Shown here: one piece after another, positions 51,323-59,666 of the stretch
How the letters are laid out: each line of letters opens with the position of its first letter
How positions within the stretch are numbered: the first letter of the stretch is position 1
NCBI RefSeq assembly: GCF_965279545.1
Contig: NZ_OZ257250.1
Coordinates: 4,402,001-4,466,000, forward strand
Direction of reading: 5' to 3'
Source of the DNA: Methylibium sp965279545
Lineage (GTDB): Bacteria > Pseudomonadota > Gammaproteobacteria > Burkholderiales > Burkholderiaceae_C
Length of the DNA stretch: 64,000 nucleotides
The notes under the pieces: generated by a model
Database searches by the model: none
What the model saw: only the letters and a program-made list of their open reading frames with translations
What the model was told of the DNA's origin: nothing
Made by a program: the position numbers and the translations under genes

Positions 51323-52403
51323 GCCGCGGTGTCGGGGCGCCCGACCCGGCCGGGCGCGCCGCGGGTCGCCGCGCCGGGGGCTGCCCTGCTGCCTGCAGGC
51401 CGCTGCGCAGCGCGCGGTACTCGCCCGGCTGCGAGCCGCTCCACTTCTTGAACGCTCGGTGGAAGGCGCTCGGCTCCTGGAAGCCCAGCAGCGTGGCGAT
51501 CTCGGCGATGCCGAGCCGGCTGTGGCACAGGTGGTGGATCGCCGCGTCGCGCCGCAGGTCGTCCTTCACGCGCTGGTAGGTGCCGCCCTCGGCCTCGAGC
51601 CGGCGCCGCAGCGTCGACGGCGCGACGCGGAACTCGCCGGCCAGGTCGTCCAGCGTCGGCCAGTCGGCGTTGCCGCCGAGACAGCGGCGCAGACGGCGAC
51701 GCACGCGTGCCGTCCAGCTGTCGGTGCTCTTGTACTTCAGGAACACCGACTGCGGCGCAGAGCGCAGGAAGCTCTTCAGGCTGGTCTCGGTCTGGATGAC
51801 CGGCGCCTCCAGCAGCGCCGCGTCGAAGCGCACGGCGGTGCGTTCGGCACCGAAGGCCAGGTCCTCGCCGTACATCACGCGGTACTCGCGCGCCTCCTCG
51901 GGTTGCGCATGGCCGAAGGCGATGTGCGACAGCCGGATGCGCCGCCCGATCAGCCAGCACATCAGGCCGTGCACCATCACCAGGTAGGTCTCCTCGGCGA
52001 AGCGGCGGTCGGCCGGGTCGGCGATGCGGTTGTGCAGCGTGATCACGGCCTGGCCACCGTCGTCGGTGAGCTCGCCGTGCAGCTCGTCGAGGAAGATCGC
52101 GAAGCTGCGCAGGCACTGCCGCAAGGCCCGGCCGAGCGTGCCGCAGTGCAGCACCGCATGGCACATCAGCGCGAAGCTGCCCACTTTCATGCGGCGGGCG
52201 TCGAGGCCGAAGAACTCGTCGTCGAGCTGCCGGGCCACCGCGAGCCACAATGCCGCGAAGGCCCGGGCCGGCACGCGCGCCTGGCGGTGCGCCAGCATCT
52301 CGGCCGGGATGCCGGCCACCCGCAGCACCGCAGGCAGCGCATCGGGTGAGAGATGCGCCAGCGCAGCGCGCACGAAGTAGATCGAGACGGTGTCCTTGTC
52401 CAT
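51312..52403 (-). CDS. AraC-family regulator with arabinose-operon-type N-terminal domain
   Basis: The 363-residue protein has the N-terminal domain found in OruR/VirS-type AraC regulators (about residues 15-205, with D-D-E-F-F-G-L, F-A-L-M-C-H-A-V-L and R-I-R-L-S-H-I-A-F). A C-terminal AraC helix-turn-helix (about 245-335) has the F-R-V-A-P-S-T-L-R-R-R-L and G-F-Q-E-P-S-A-F-H-R-A-F-K-K-W-S-G blocks. It is divergent from icmF (158 bases apart) and convergent with acuI. It is the likely regulator of one or both. Confidence 0.9.
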   Translation of the reverse strand: MDKDTVSIYFVRAALAHLSPDALPAVLRVAGIPAEMLAHRQARVPARAFAALWLAVARQLDDEFFGLDARRMKVGSFALMCHAVLHCGTLGRALRQCLRSFAIFLDELHGELTDDGGQAVITLHNRIADPADRRFAEETYLVMVHGLMCWLIGRRIRLSHIAFGHAQPEEAREYRVMYGEDLAFGAERTAVRFDAALLEAPVIQTETSLKSFLRSAPQSVFLKYKSTDSWTARVRRRLRRCLGGNADWPTLDDLAGEFRVAPSTLRRRLEAEGGTYQRVKDDLRRDAAIHHLCHSRLGIAEIATLLGFQEPSAFHRAFKKWSGSQPGEYRALRSGLQAAGQPPARRPAARPAGSGAPTPRLSD

Positions 52404-52561
52404 CGGCAGCCGGCAGTGTAGTGAGCGGCTGCCGCGGGTGGCAAAAACGCGCGCCGCGCTTGAACGCTCGGGGCATGTCGCCGGGCGGCCGCTGCGCCGA
52501 AAATCAACGACCGACCGAAGCCCGCGGACGACCGCCGGGCGCCACGGCAAGGAGACCCACG

Positions 52562-55500
52562 ATGACCGACCTGTCCGCCGAGTTCAAGGCCCTGGCCGAG
52601 TACCGCCCGGTGAACCGGGTGCGTTTCGTGACCGCCGCGAGCCTGTTCGACGGCCACGACGCCGCGATCAACATCATGCGGCGCATCCTGATGGGCATGG
52701 GCGCCGAGGTCATCCACCTGGGCCACAACCGCTCGGTCGACGAGGTGGTGACCGCGGCGCTGCAGGAAGACGCCCAGGGCATCGCGATCAGCTCCTACCA
52801 GGGCGGCCACGTCGAGTACTTCAAGTACATGGTCGAGCTGCTGAAGGCGCGCGGCGGCGAGCACATCCAGGTGTTCGGCGGCGGCGGCGGCGTCATCGTG
52901 CCGGCCGAGATCCGCGACCTGGCCGACAGCGGCGTGCGCATCTTCAGCCCCGAGGACGGCCAGCGCATGGGGCTGCAGGGGATGATCGGCGAGATGGTGA
53001 TGCGCTGCGACCGCGACCTGTCGCCGCATGCGCCGACGGCGCTGGACGCGCTCACGGGCCATGGCGAGGCCGCCTGGCGCGCGCTGGCCCAGCTGATCAC
53101 TGCGCTGGAGAACGGCCGGGTCGATCCGTCGCTGGTGCAGGCGCTGCACGCGCGGGCCCAGGAGCGCCACGTGCCGGTGCTCGGCATCACCGGCACCGGC
53201 GGCGCCGGCAAGTCCAGCCTCACCGACGAGCTGATCCGCCGCCTGCGGCTGGACCAGGACGACGCGCTGCGCGTCGCCGTGATCTCCATCGACCCGTCGC
53301 GCCGCAAGAGCGGCGGCGCGCTGCTGGGCGACCGCATCCGCATGAACGCGATCGGGCCGTGGAGCCGGGGGCCGCGATTGCCCGCCGGGCCGCCCCAAGG
53401 GCAATCAGCCCCCTCGGGGGGCAGCGCAGCCCCGACAGGGGCAAGCGTGGGGGCTCAAAGAGTCTTCATGCGCAGCCTCGCCACGCGCGACACCGGCAGC
53501 GAGATCAGCGCCGCGCTGCCCGAGGTGCTGGCCGCGGCCAAGGTGGCCGGCTTCGACCTGGTGATCGTCGAGACCTCCGGCATCGGCCAGGGCGACGCGG
53601 CGATCGTGCCGCTGGTCGACGTGCCGATGTACGTGATGACGCCGGAGTACGGTGCCGCCAGCCAGCTCGAAAAGATCGACATGCTCGACTTCGCCGAGTT
53701 CGTGGCGATCAACAAGTTCGACCGCAAGGGTGCGCCCGACGCGCTGCGCGACGTGGCCAAGCAGGTGCAGCGCAACCAGGAGGCGTGGAGGCAGCGGCCC
53801 GAGGAGATGTCGGTGTTCGGCACCATGGCCAGCCGCTTCAACGACGACGGCGTGACCGCGCTCTACCAGGCCCTGAAGGCACGGCTCGCCGGCCTGGGCC
53901 TGCCGGTGCGCGAGGGGCGGCTGCCGGCCGTGGCCACGCGCCACAGCACGCACCAGACGCCCATCGTGCCGGGCGCGCGGGTGCGCTACCTGGCCGAGAT
54001 TGCCGACACGGTGCGCGGCTACAAGCGGCATGCCCGCGAGCAGGCGCGCCTCGCGCGCGAGATCCAGCAGCTGCGCGCGAGCTCGCGCATGCTGCACGAG
54101 GCCATTCCCGACAAGCACAAGGCGCGCGACGCGCTCGAGGAGCAGGCTGTGCTCCGCGAGGCGCGGCAGGACCCGCGCGCACGCAAGCTGCTCGCGATGT
54201 GGCCGGACCTGCAGAAGGCCTACGCCGGCGACGAGTACGTGGTGAAGATCCGGGGCAAGGAGATCCGCACCGCGCTCACCCACACCACGCTGTCGGGCAG
54301 CAAGATCCGCAAGGTGGCGCTGCCGCGCTACGAGGACCACGGCGAGATCCTGCAGTGGCTGATGCTCGACAACGTGCCGGGCAGCTTTCCGTACAGCGCC
54401 GGCACCTTCGCCTTCAAGCGCGAAGGCGAGGACCCGACCCGCATGTTCGCCGGCGAGGGCGACGCCTTCCGCACCAACCGGCGCTTCAAGCTGGTGAGCG
54501 AAGGCATGCCGGCCAAGCGGCTGTCGACCGCGTTCGACTCGGTCACGCTGTACGGGCACGACCCCGACCTGCGGCCCGACATCTATGGCAAGGTCGGCAA
54601 CTCCGGCGTCAGCATCGCGACGCTCGACGACCTGAAGGTGCTGTACTCGGGCTTCGACCTCACCCACCCCAGCACCTCGGTGAGCATGACGATCAACGGC
54701 CCGGCGCCGGCCATCCTGGCGATGTTCATGAACACCGCCATCGACCAGAACCTGGAGAAGTTCAGGTGCGAGAACGGCCGCGAGCCGACCGACACCGAGG
54801 CCGCGAAGATCCGCGAATGGGCGCTGGCCAACGTGCGCGGCACGGTGCAGGCCGACATCCTGAAGGAAGACCAGGGCCAGAACACCTGCATCTTCAGCAC
54901 CGAGTTCAGCCTGAAGGTGATGGGGGACATCGCCGAGTACTTCGTGCACCACGACGTGCGCAACTTCTACTCGGTGAGCATCAGCGGTTATCACATCGCC
55001 GAGGCGGGGGCCAACCCGATCAGCCAGCTCGCGTTCACGCTCTCCAACGGCTTCACCTTCGTGGAGGCCTACCTGGCGCGCGGCATGCACATCGACGACT
55101 TCGCGCCGAACCTCTCCTTCTTCTTCAGCAACGGCATGGACCCGGAGTACACCGTGATGGGCCGCGTGGCGCGCCGCATCTGGGCGGTGGCGATGCGCGA
55201 CCGCTACGGCGCCAACGAGCGCAGCCAGAAGCTGAAGTACCACGTGCAGACCAGCGGCCGCAGCCTGCACGCGCAGGAGATCGCCTTCAACGACATCCGC
55301 ACCACGCTGCAGGCGCTGATCGCGATCTACGACAACTGCAACTCGCTGCACACCAACGCCTACGACGAGGCGATCACCACGCCCACCGAGGAGAGCGTGC
55401 GCCGCGCGATGGCGATCCAGCTCGTCATCAACCGCGAGTGGGGCCTGGCGAAGAACGAGAACCCCAACCAGGGTGCCTTCATCATCGACGAGCTGACCGA

Positions 55501-55936
55501 GCTGGTGGAGGAGGCGGTGCTGGCGGAGTTCGAGAAGCTCTCCGAGCGCGGCGGCGTGCTCGGCGCGATGGAGACCGGCTACCAGCGCGGCAAGATCCAG
55601 GAAGAGAGCATGCACTACGAGATGCTCAAGCACACCGGCGAGTTGCCCGTAGTCGGCGTCAACACCTTCCGCAACCCGCACGGCGACCCGGTGCCCGGCC
55701 ACATCGAGCTGGCGCGCTCCACCGACGAGGAGAAGCAGTCGCAGCTGCAGCGCCTGCACGAGTTCCGCCGCACCCATGCCGACGCGGCGCCGGCGATGCT
55801 GGCGCGGCTGCAGCAGACCGTGATCGACAACGGCAACGTCTTCGAGGTGCTGATGGATGCGGTGCGGGTGTGTTCTTTGGGGCAGATCACCACGGCGCTG
55901 TTCGAGGTGGGTGGGCAGTACCGGCGCAGCATGTAG
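52562..55936 (+). CDS. icmF: Fused isobutyryl-CoA mutase IcmF, with in-frame insertion
   Basis: The 1124-residue protein has the IcmF order. A B12-binding domain with D-G-H-D-A-A-I (residue 30 onward) is followed by a MeaI-like GTPase chaperone domain (Walker A G-T-G-G-A-G-K-S-S near 212) and a large mutase domain with the C-terminal T-D-T-E-A and Y-H-I-A-E-A-G-A blocks. It interconverts isobutyryl-CoA and butyryl-CoA (or close relatives) with adenosylcobalamin, and the G-domain protects and reloads the cofactor. It is about 30 residues longer than usual. The excess is a Pro/Gly/Ser-rich segment at residues 273-300 between N-A-I-G-P-W and V-F-M-R-S-L, encoded by a palindromic repeat (listed separately). 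A cobalamin-binding protein is encoded downstream. Confidence 0.93.
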   Translation: MTDLSAEFKALAEYRPVNRVRFVTAASLFDGHDAAINIMRRILMGMGAEVIHLGHNRSVDEVVTAALQEDAQGIAISSYQGGHVEYFKYMVELLKARGGEHIQVFGGGGGVIVPAEIRDLADSGVRIFSPEDGQRMGLQGMIGEMVMRCDRDLSPHAPTALDALTGHGEAAWRALAQLITALENGRVDPSLVQALHARAQERHVPVLGITGTGGAGKSSLTDELIRRLRLDQDDALRVAVISIDPSRRKSGGALLGDRIRMNAIGPWSRGPRLPAGPPQGQSAPSGGSAAPTGASVGAQRVFMRSLATRDTGSEISAALPEVLAAAKVAGFDLVIVETSGIGQGDAAIVPLVDVPMYVMTPEYGAASQLEKIDMLDFAEFVAINKFDRKGAPDALRDVAKQVQRNQEAWRQRPEEMSVFGTMASRFNDDGVTALYQALKARLAGLGLPVREGRLPAVATRHSTHQTPIVPGARVRYLAEIADTVRGYKRHAREQARLAREIQQLRASSRMLHEAIPDKHKARDALEEQAVLREARQDPRARKLLAMWPDLQKAYAGDEYVVKIRGKEIRTALTHTTLSGSKIRKVALPRYEDHGEILQWLMLDNVPGSFPYSAGTFAFKREGEDPTRMFAGEGDAFRTNRRFKLVSEGMPAKRLSTAFDSVTLYGHDPDLRPDIYGKVGNSGVSIATLDDLKVLYSGFDLTHPSTSVSMTINGPAPAILAMFMNTAIDQNLEKFRCENGREPTDTEAAKIREWALANVRGTVQADILKEDQGQNTCIFSTEFSLKVMGDIAEYFVHHDVRNFYSVSISGYHIAEAGANPISQLAFTLSNGFTFVEAYLARGMHIDDFAPNLSFFFSNGMDPEYTVMGRVARRIWAVAMRDRYGANERSQKLKYHVQTSGRSLHAQEIAFNDIRTTLQALIAIYDNCNSLHTNAYDEAITTPTEESVRRAMAIQLVINREWGLAKNENPNQGAFIIDELTELVEEAVLAEFEKLSERGGVLGAMETGYQRGKIQEESMHYEMLKHTGELPVVGVNTFRNPHGDPVPGHIELARSTDEEKQSQLQRLHEFRRTHADAAPAMLARLQQTVIDNGNVFEVLMDAVRVCSLGQITTALFEVGGQYRRSM
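53376..53461 (+). repeat. Palindromic repeat inserted in frame in icmF
   Basis: The segment holds three hairpins: GATTGCCC/GGGCAATC (53376-53406), GCCCCC/GGGGGC (53408-53422) and GCCCC/GGGGC (53429-53442). A G-rich tail follows. The style matches the multi-stem intergenic repeats common in Comamonadaceae and other Burkholderiales. The likely inserted part, 53378-53461, is 84 bases (28 codons), keeps the frame and has no stop. Both flanks code for conserved IcmF sequence. Confidence 0.7.
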
Positions 55937-56085
55937 GGCGCCGCCTGGCCCCTGGCGCGCTGCGCTGTGTGCGCGGACCGAGCGGCGGCGGCCAAGCTGC
56001 CGGGTGGGCGGCTTCGTTCATGCCCGGCCGCTTGTATCGCGGCCGGGCGTTCAGCAGCCGAGAGGCGCCTTCCGGCGCCTCTCGC

Positions 56086-56149
56086 GCGGCTTCACTCCCC
56101 CGGGTCGGCCTCGCGGCCGACCCCTCCTCCTCTACCTCACTGCGCCGCC
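56086..56149 (+). repeat. Hairpin repeat unit, copy 3 (left arm)
   Basis: The unit reads CTTCACTCCCCC, the stem GTCGGCC/GGCCGAC (around TCGC), then CCCTCCTCCTCTACCTCACTGCGCCGCC. The flanks match copy 1 at 4442-4496, whereas the stem is different yet still pairs. Confidence 0.65.
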
Positions 56150-56238
56150 CACCCGACAGCCTGGCCGCCGCGCACCGGGGTCGCGCGAGCCGGATGTCTG
56201 GAGTCATTCGCGGCGGTGCTCGAGCTGGGTCGGGGGCC

Positions 56239-56299
56239 GTGTGGAGTGAAGTAAAGGGGGAGGGCCGGGTCGAAGGCCCGGGCCGGAGGACATGAACGC
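56239..56299 (-). repeat. Hairpin repeat unit, copy 4 (inverted)
   Basis: On the minus strand: GCGTTCATGTCCTCCGG, a stem CCGGGCC/GACCCGG, then CCCTCCCCCTTTACTTCACTCCACAC. It is closest to copies 1 and 2 in its flanks and lies 89 bases from copy 3 in inverted orientation. Confidence 0.7.
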
Positions 56300-56329
56300 A
56301 ATACGGCCCCCGATCCAGCGCCCGCCACA

Positions 56330-57184
56330 ATGAATGCCATGTCTGCAGCGCACTTCCCCGAACGCATCGTCTGCCTGACCGAGGAGCCGACCGAGGTGCT
56401 CTACGCGCTGGGCGAAGAACACCGCATCGTCGGCATCTCCGGCTTCACGGTGCGGCCGCCGCGCGCACGCCAGGAGAAGCCCAAGGTCTCGGCCTTCACG
56501 AGCGCGAAGCTCGAGCCGATCATGGCGCTGAAGCCCGACCTGGCGATCGGCTTCTCCGACATCCAGGCCGACATCGCCCGCGAGCTGATCCGGCGCGGCG
56601 TGGAGGTGTGGATCAGCAACCACCGCTCGGTCGACGGCATCCTGGGCTATGTGCGGCGGCTCGGCGCGATGGTCGGCGCGGTGGGCCGGGCCGACGCGTA
56701 CGCCGACGAACTGTCGCAACGCGTCGAGCGCGTGCGACAAGCCGCTGCGGCACTGCCATGCCGCCCGCGCGTCTACTTCGAGGAATGGGACGAGCCGCAG
56801 ATCAGCTGCATCCGCTGGGTCAGCGAACTGGTCGGCATTGCCGGCGGCGACGACATCTTCCCCGAGCGCGCCATGGCCCCCCTCGCGCGCGACCGCATCC
56901 TCGCGACGCCCGGCGAGGTGATCTCGCGCGCGCCCGACATCGTCATCGGCTCGTGGTGCGGCAAGAAGTTCCGGCCCGAGAAGGTGGCGGCGCGGCCCGG
57001 CTGGGACCAGGTGCCCGCGGTGCGCGACGGCGAACTGCACGAGATCAAGTCGCCGCTGATCCTGCAGCCGGGCCCCGCGGCACTGACCGACGGGCTGGAC
57101 GCGCTGCACGCCCTCATCGCGCGGTGGGCGAGGGCCGCTGCTGCTCGGTCGTCCCGCTGCAGGCAGACGAGGTCTGCTCCGTGA
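56330..57184 (+). CDS. Cytoplasmic BtuF-like cobalamin-binding protein
   Basis: The 284-residue protein is of the periplasmic-binding (BtuF/FepB) fold, with the family strings R-I-V-C-L-T-E-E-P-T-E, I-V-G-I-S-G-F-T and K-P-D-L-A-I-G-F-S-D. It has no signal peptide and no lipobox, unlike BtuF of B12 import systems, so it probably stays in the cytoplasm. It directly follows the B12-dependent mutase gene icmF, and a B12-dependent ribonucleotide reductase lies 6 kb further on. It may buffer or deliver cobalamin (inference). The last 20 residues are Ala/Arg-rich and may be degenerate. The start could be 56330 or 56339. Confidence 0.75.
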   Translation: MNAMSAAHFPERIVCLTEEPTEVLYALGEEHRIVGISGFTVRPPRARQEKPKVSAFTSAKLEPIMALKPDLAIGFSDIQADIARELIRRGVEVWISNHRSVDGILGYVRRLGAMVGAVGRADAYADELSQRVERVRQAAAALPCRPRVYFEEWDEPQISCIRWVSELVGIAGGDDIFPERAMAPLARDRILATPGEVISRAPDIVIGSWCGKKFRPEKVAARPGWDQVPAVRDGELHEIKSPLILQPGPAALTDGLDALHALIARWARAAAARSSRCRQTRSAP

Positions 57185-57322
57185 GACGGAGCAACGGACT
57201 GCTCATGCCAAGTCGCGTTCGCCCGGATCAAATCAGGCAGCGCTCTTCGGCTCGTTGCGGTCATCGGTGTCTTGTTCAGGGCACTGACTGCCAAGCTTCG
57301 ATCTGATGCGTTTGATCCCGTA

Positions 57323-57637
57323 TCAGTCCGTTGAACTGCGGCTGATCGGTGCGCGCCGAGGGCGCAACGGGGGCGCTTCCACGATCACGATGGAGCCCGC
57401 TTCGAGGTGGTCTTCGAACTGCTGAACGCTCAGGACCGCAGCCCGCTCCTCTCCGCCCTCGGTCCATGACAGGCTCACGAATCCCTCATGCGCCTGCGCG
57501 GTGCACCACCCCAAGGGGATGCGCGAAGGCGGCCCTTGTGCTCCTTCGTAGGTCACGCGGCCCTGTACGAGTGCATCGAACGACAACATAGACGCCTCCA
57601 GGGGCTGGTTGATGCGGTGCAGCAAACTGTATTCCAT
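57323..57637 (-). CDS. Hypothetical 104-residue protein
   Basis: A small frame on the minus strand starts at ATG 57637 with CGGAG six bases before it. The translation begins M-E-Y-S-L-L-H-R-I-N and includes a stretch of alternating hydrophobic residues (G-F-V-S-L-S-W, G-S-I-V-I-V-E) compatible with a small beta-fold. No known domain or membrane segment is recognised. It lies alone between a cobalamin-binding protein gene and a phosphorelay operon. Codon composition looks like that of neighbouring genes. Confidence 0.45.
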   Translation of the reverse strand: MEYSLLHRINQPLEASMLSFDALVQGRVTYEGAQGPPSRIPLGWCTAQAHEGFVSLSWTEGGEERAAVLSVQQFEDHLEAGSIVIVEAPPLRPRRAPISRSSTD

Positions 57638-57788
57638 GCGGCGCTCCGAGCCGGTGATGTGAAACGACAACCACCGTGCTTTTGACCCTGACTGTGACTA
57701 GGGGGCTCGCGCGTCGCGGGGCACGTGCTAGCGTGTGCATTGCTGCTCCAGCTGATATCCGGCGACTGCCTCGTCGATACATGCCACG

Positions 57789-59264
57789 ATGGACTTGCAC
57801 CCGATCGAACTGCTCTCGAACGAATCCCCCGATGCCCTTGTCGTCATGACGGCGATCGGAAAGATCGTTCACTGGAGTCACGGTGCGCAGACGATCTTCG
57901 GCTATGGCCGTGACGAGGCAACGGGGCGGCTGCTGGCCGATCTCGTCGTTCCGACCGGCGGTGCGCCGGAGCAAGGCAGGATGCTCGGCGAGACGCTGGT
58001 CCTCGGGGGCGCGACCTATGAATCGGTGCGCCGCAGAAAAGACGGATCGCTGCTCTACGTGGACGTCACGACCAAGAGGCTGCAGCGCGACGGGTGGGAG
58101 GAGCCGCTCGTCCTCGCGACCGAGAAGGATGTGACGCACATCAAGGTGCTGCGTGACGCCAAGCTGATGGAGGCGCGGTTTCGCGATCTGCTCGAGTCCA
58201 CGCCCGACGGCATCGTGATGGCCAACCCGACCGGGCACGTCGTGATCGCCAACAGCCAGGCGGAGAAGCTGTTCGGCTATGAACCCGGCGAGTTGCGCGG
58301 CAAGTCCGTGGACCTGTTGCTGCCCGAGCGCTATCGCCGTGCGCACGTCACCCACCGGTCCAACTACTTTCTGCAGCCGCGCAAGCGGGCGATGGGGTCG
58401 GGCCTGGATCTGGCCGGCCTGCGCAAGGACGGCACCGAATTCCCGATCGAGATCAGCCTGAGTCCGCTGCGCACCGAGGAGAGCGCGTTCGTGATGAGCG
58501 CGATCCGCGACATCAGCGAACGCAAGCGCTTCGAGCGGGCCTTGCAGGAGAAGAACGACGAGCTCGCCAGCGCCAACCAGGCCAAGGACCGTTTCCTCGC
58601 GAGCATGAGCCACGAACTGCGCACGCCGCTGAATGCGATCATCGGCTTCACCGGGACCCTGCTGATGCGGCTGCCCGGACCCCTGAACGACGAACAGGGC
58701 AAGCAGTTGCGCACCGTCCAGACCAGCGCCCGCCACCTGCTCGCGCTGATCAACGACCTGCTCGACGTGGCCAAGATCGAAGCCGGCAAAGTGGATCTCG
58801 AGATCGAGCCGATCGACGGCAAGGCCGTGATCGAGGAAGTTGCCGCCACGCTGCGCCCGCAGGCCGAAGGCAAGGGGCTCGAGCTGATCGTCGACCTGCC
58901 GGAGCCGCCGAGCCTGTTGCACACCGACCGGCGTGCGCTGAGCCAGATCGTCATCAACCTGACCGGCAACGCCATCAAGTTCACCGAGAGCGGTAGCATC
59001 CGGCTCACGCTGCGGCAGGAGGGCGGCGCCGGCGTGACGCGGATCAGCGTGGCCGACACCGGCATCGGCATTCCCGTGGAAGACCAGTCCAAGCTCTTCG
59101 GCGCCTTCAGCCGGGTCACCAGTTCGCGCCCCCGGGCGCCCGAGGGCACCGGGCTCGGCCTGCACCTGAGCCAGAAGCTCGCGATGCTGCTGGGAGGCCA
59201 CATTGCATTCGTCAGCGAAAGCGGCAAGGGCAGCACCTTCACGCTGACCCTGCCGGGGGAGTGA
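57789..59264 (+). CDS. Cytoplasmic PAS-PAS histidine kinase
   Basis: The 491-residue kinase has two PAS domains (about residues 8-115 and 130-250, the second followed by a PAC block V-M-S-A-I-R-D-I-S-E-R-K). A HisKA domain carries phosphoacceptor His in S-M-S-H-E-L-R-T-P-L-N, and a HATPase follows with N-box (I-N-L-T-G-N-A-I-K-F), G1 (A-D-T-G-I-G-I) and G2 (G-T-G-L-G-L). No membrane segment is seen, so it senses an internal signal such as redox or light. It is 3 bases upstream of a receiver gene and heads a three-gene phosphorelay operon. Confidence 0.93.
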   Translation: MDLHPIELLSNESPDALVVMTAIGKIVHWSHGAQTIFGYGRDEATGRLLADLVVPTGGAPEQGRMLGETLVLGGATYESVRRRKDGSLLYVDVTTKRLQRDGWEEPLVLATEKDVTHIKVLRDAKLMEARFRDLLESTPDGIVMANPTGHVVIANSQAEKLFGYEPGELRGKSVDLLLPERYRRAHVTHRSNYFLQPRKRAMGSGLDLAGLRKDGTEFPIEISLSPLRTEESAFVMSAIRDISERKRFERALQEKNDELASANQAKDRFLASMSHELRTPLNAIIGFTGTLLMRLPGPLNDEQGKQLRTVQTSARHLLALINDLLDVAKIEAGKVDLEIEPIDGKAVIEEVAATLRPQAEGKGLELIVDLPEPPSLLHTDRRALSQIVINLTGNAIKFTESGSIRLTLRQEGGAGVTRISVADTGIGIPVEDQSKLFGAFSRVTSSRPRAPEGTGLGLHLSQKLAMLLGGHIAFVSESGKGSTFTLTLPGE

Positions 59265-59267
59265 GCC

Positions 59268-59666
59268 ATGGCAGCGCGGATCCTGGTCATCGAAGACAAC
59301 GCCGCCAACCTCGAGTTGGCCCGGTACCTGCTCGAGCACGGCGGACACGAGGTGCTCACCGCCTCTGACGGCGTCGAAGGTCTGGCGGTGGCGCAGCGGG
59401 AGCAGCCCAACCTCGTCATCTGCGATCTGCAGATGCCGCGGATGGACGGCTACGAGGTCCTGCGGCGGCTGCGCAGCGATCCGGCCTTCGCTCGGACACC
59501 GATCGTCGCGGTGACCGCCTTCTCGATGCCGGACGACCAGCGCAAGGTGTTGGTGGCGGGGTTCGATGCCTATTTCTCCAAGCCCATCGAACCGGAGAAT
59601 TTCGTCGCGCTGATCGAATCCTTCCTGCCGTTGCTGCGCTTGCGGCATCCGGCGGCGGACCAATGA
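59268..59666 (+). CDS. Single-domain response regulator
   Basis: The 132-residue CheY/DivK-like receiver has the acidic pair E-D-N near residue 9, phosphoacceptor Asp53 in I-C-D-L-Q-M-P, the switch Thr in A-V-T-A-F and the Lys in F-S-K-P-I-E-P. It has no output domain. Its stop overlaps the start of the next gene (ATGA), so the receiver and the hybrid kinase are translated together. Confidence 0.93.
   Translation: MAARILVIEDNAANLELARYLLEHGGHEVLTASDGVEGLAVAQREQPNLVICDLQMPRMDGYEVLRRLRSDPAFARTPIVAVTAFSMPDDQRKVLVAGFDAYFSKPIEPENFVALIESFLPLLRLRHPAADQ

Larger units (their letters stand above)
55937..56329. other. Non-coding region after icmF with inverted repeat pair
   Basis: No gene is supported. 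It contains the second inverted pair of the hairpin repeat (units listed separately), plus a further hairpin GAGAGGCGCC/GGCGCCTCTC around TTCC near 56060-56083. The cobalamin-binding protein gene begins 30 bases after the right unit. Confidence 0.55.

Noticed and set aside
52390..56295. A 1301-codon open frame overlapping icmF
   Set aside because: Another frame of icmF with Arg/Ala/Pro-rich translation and no domain; the frame from 52562 gives a clean IcmF.
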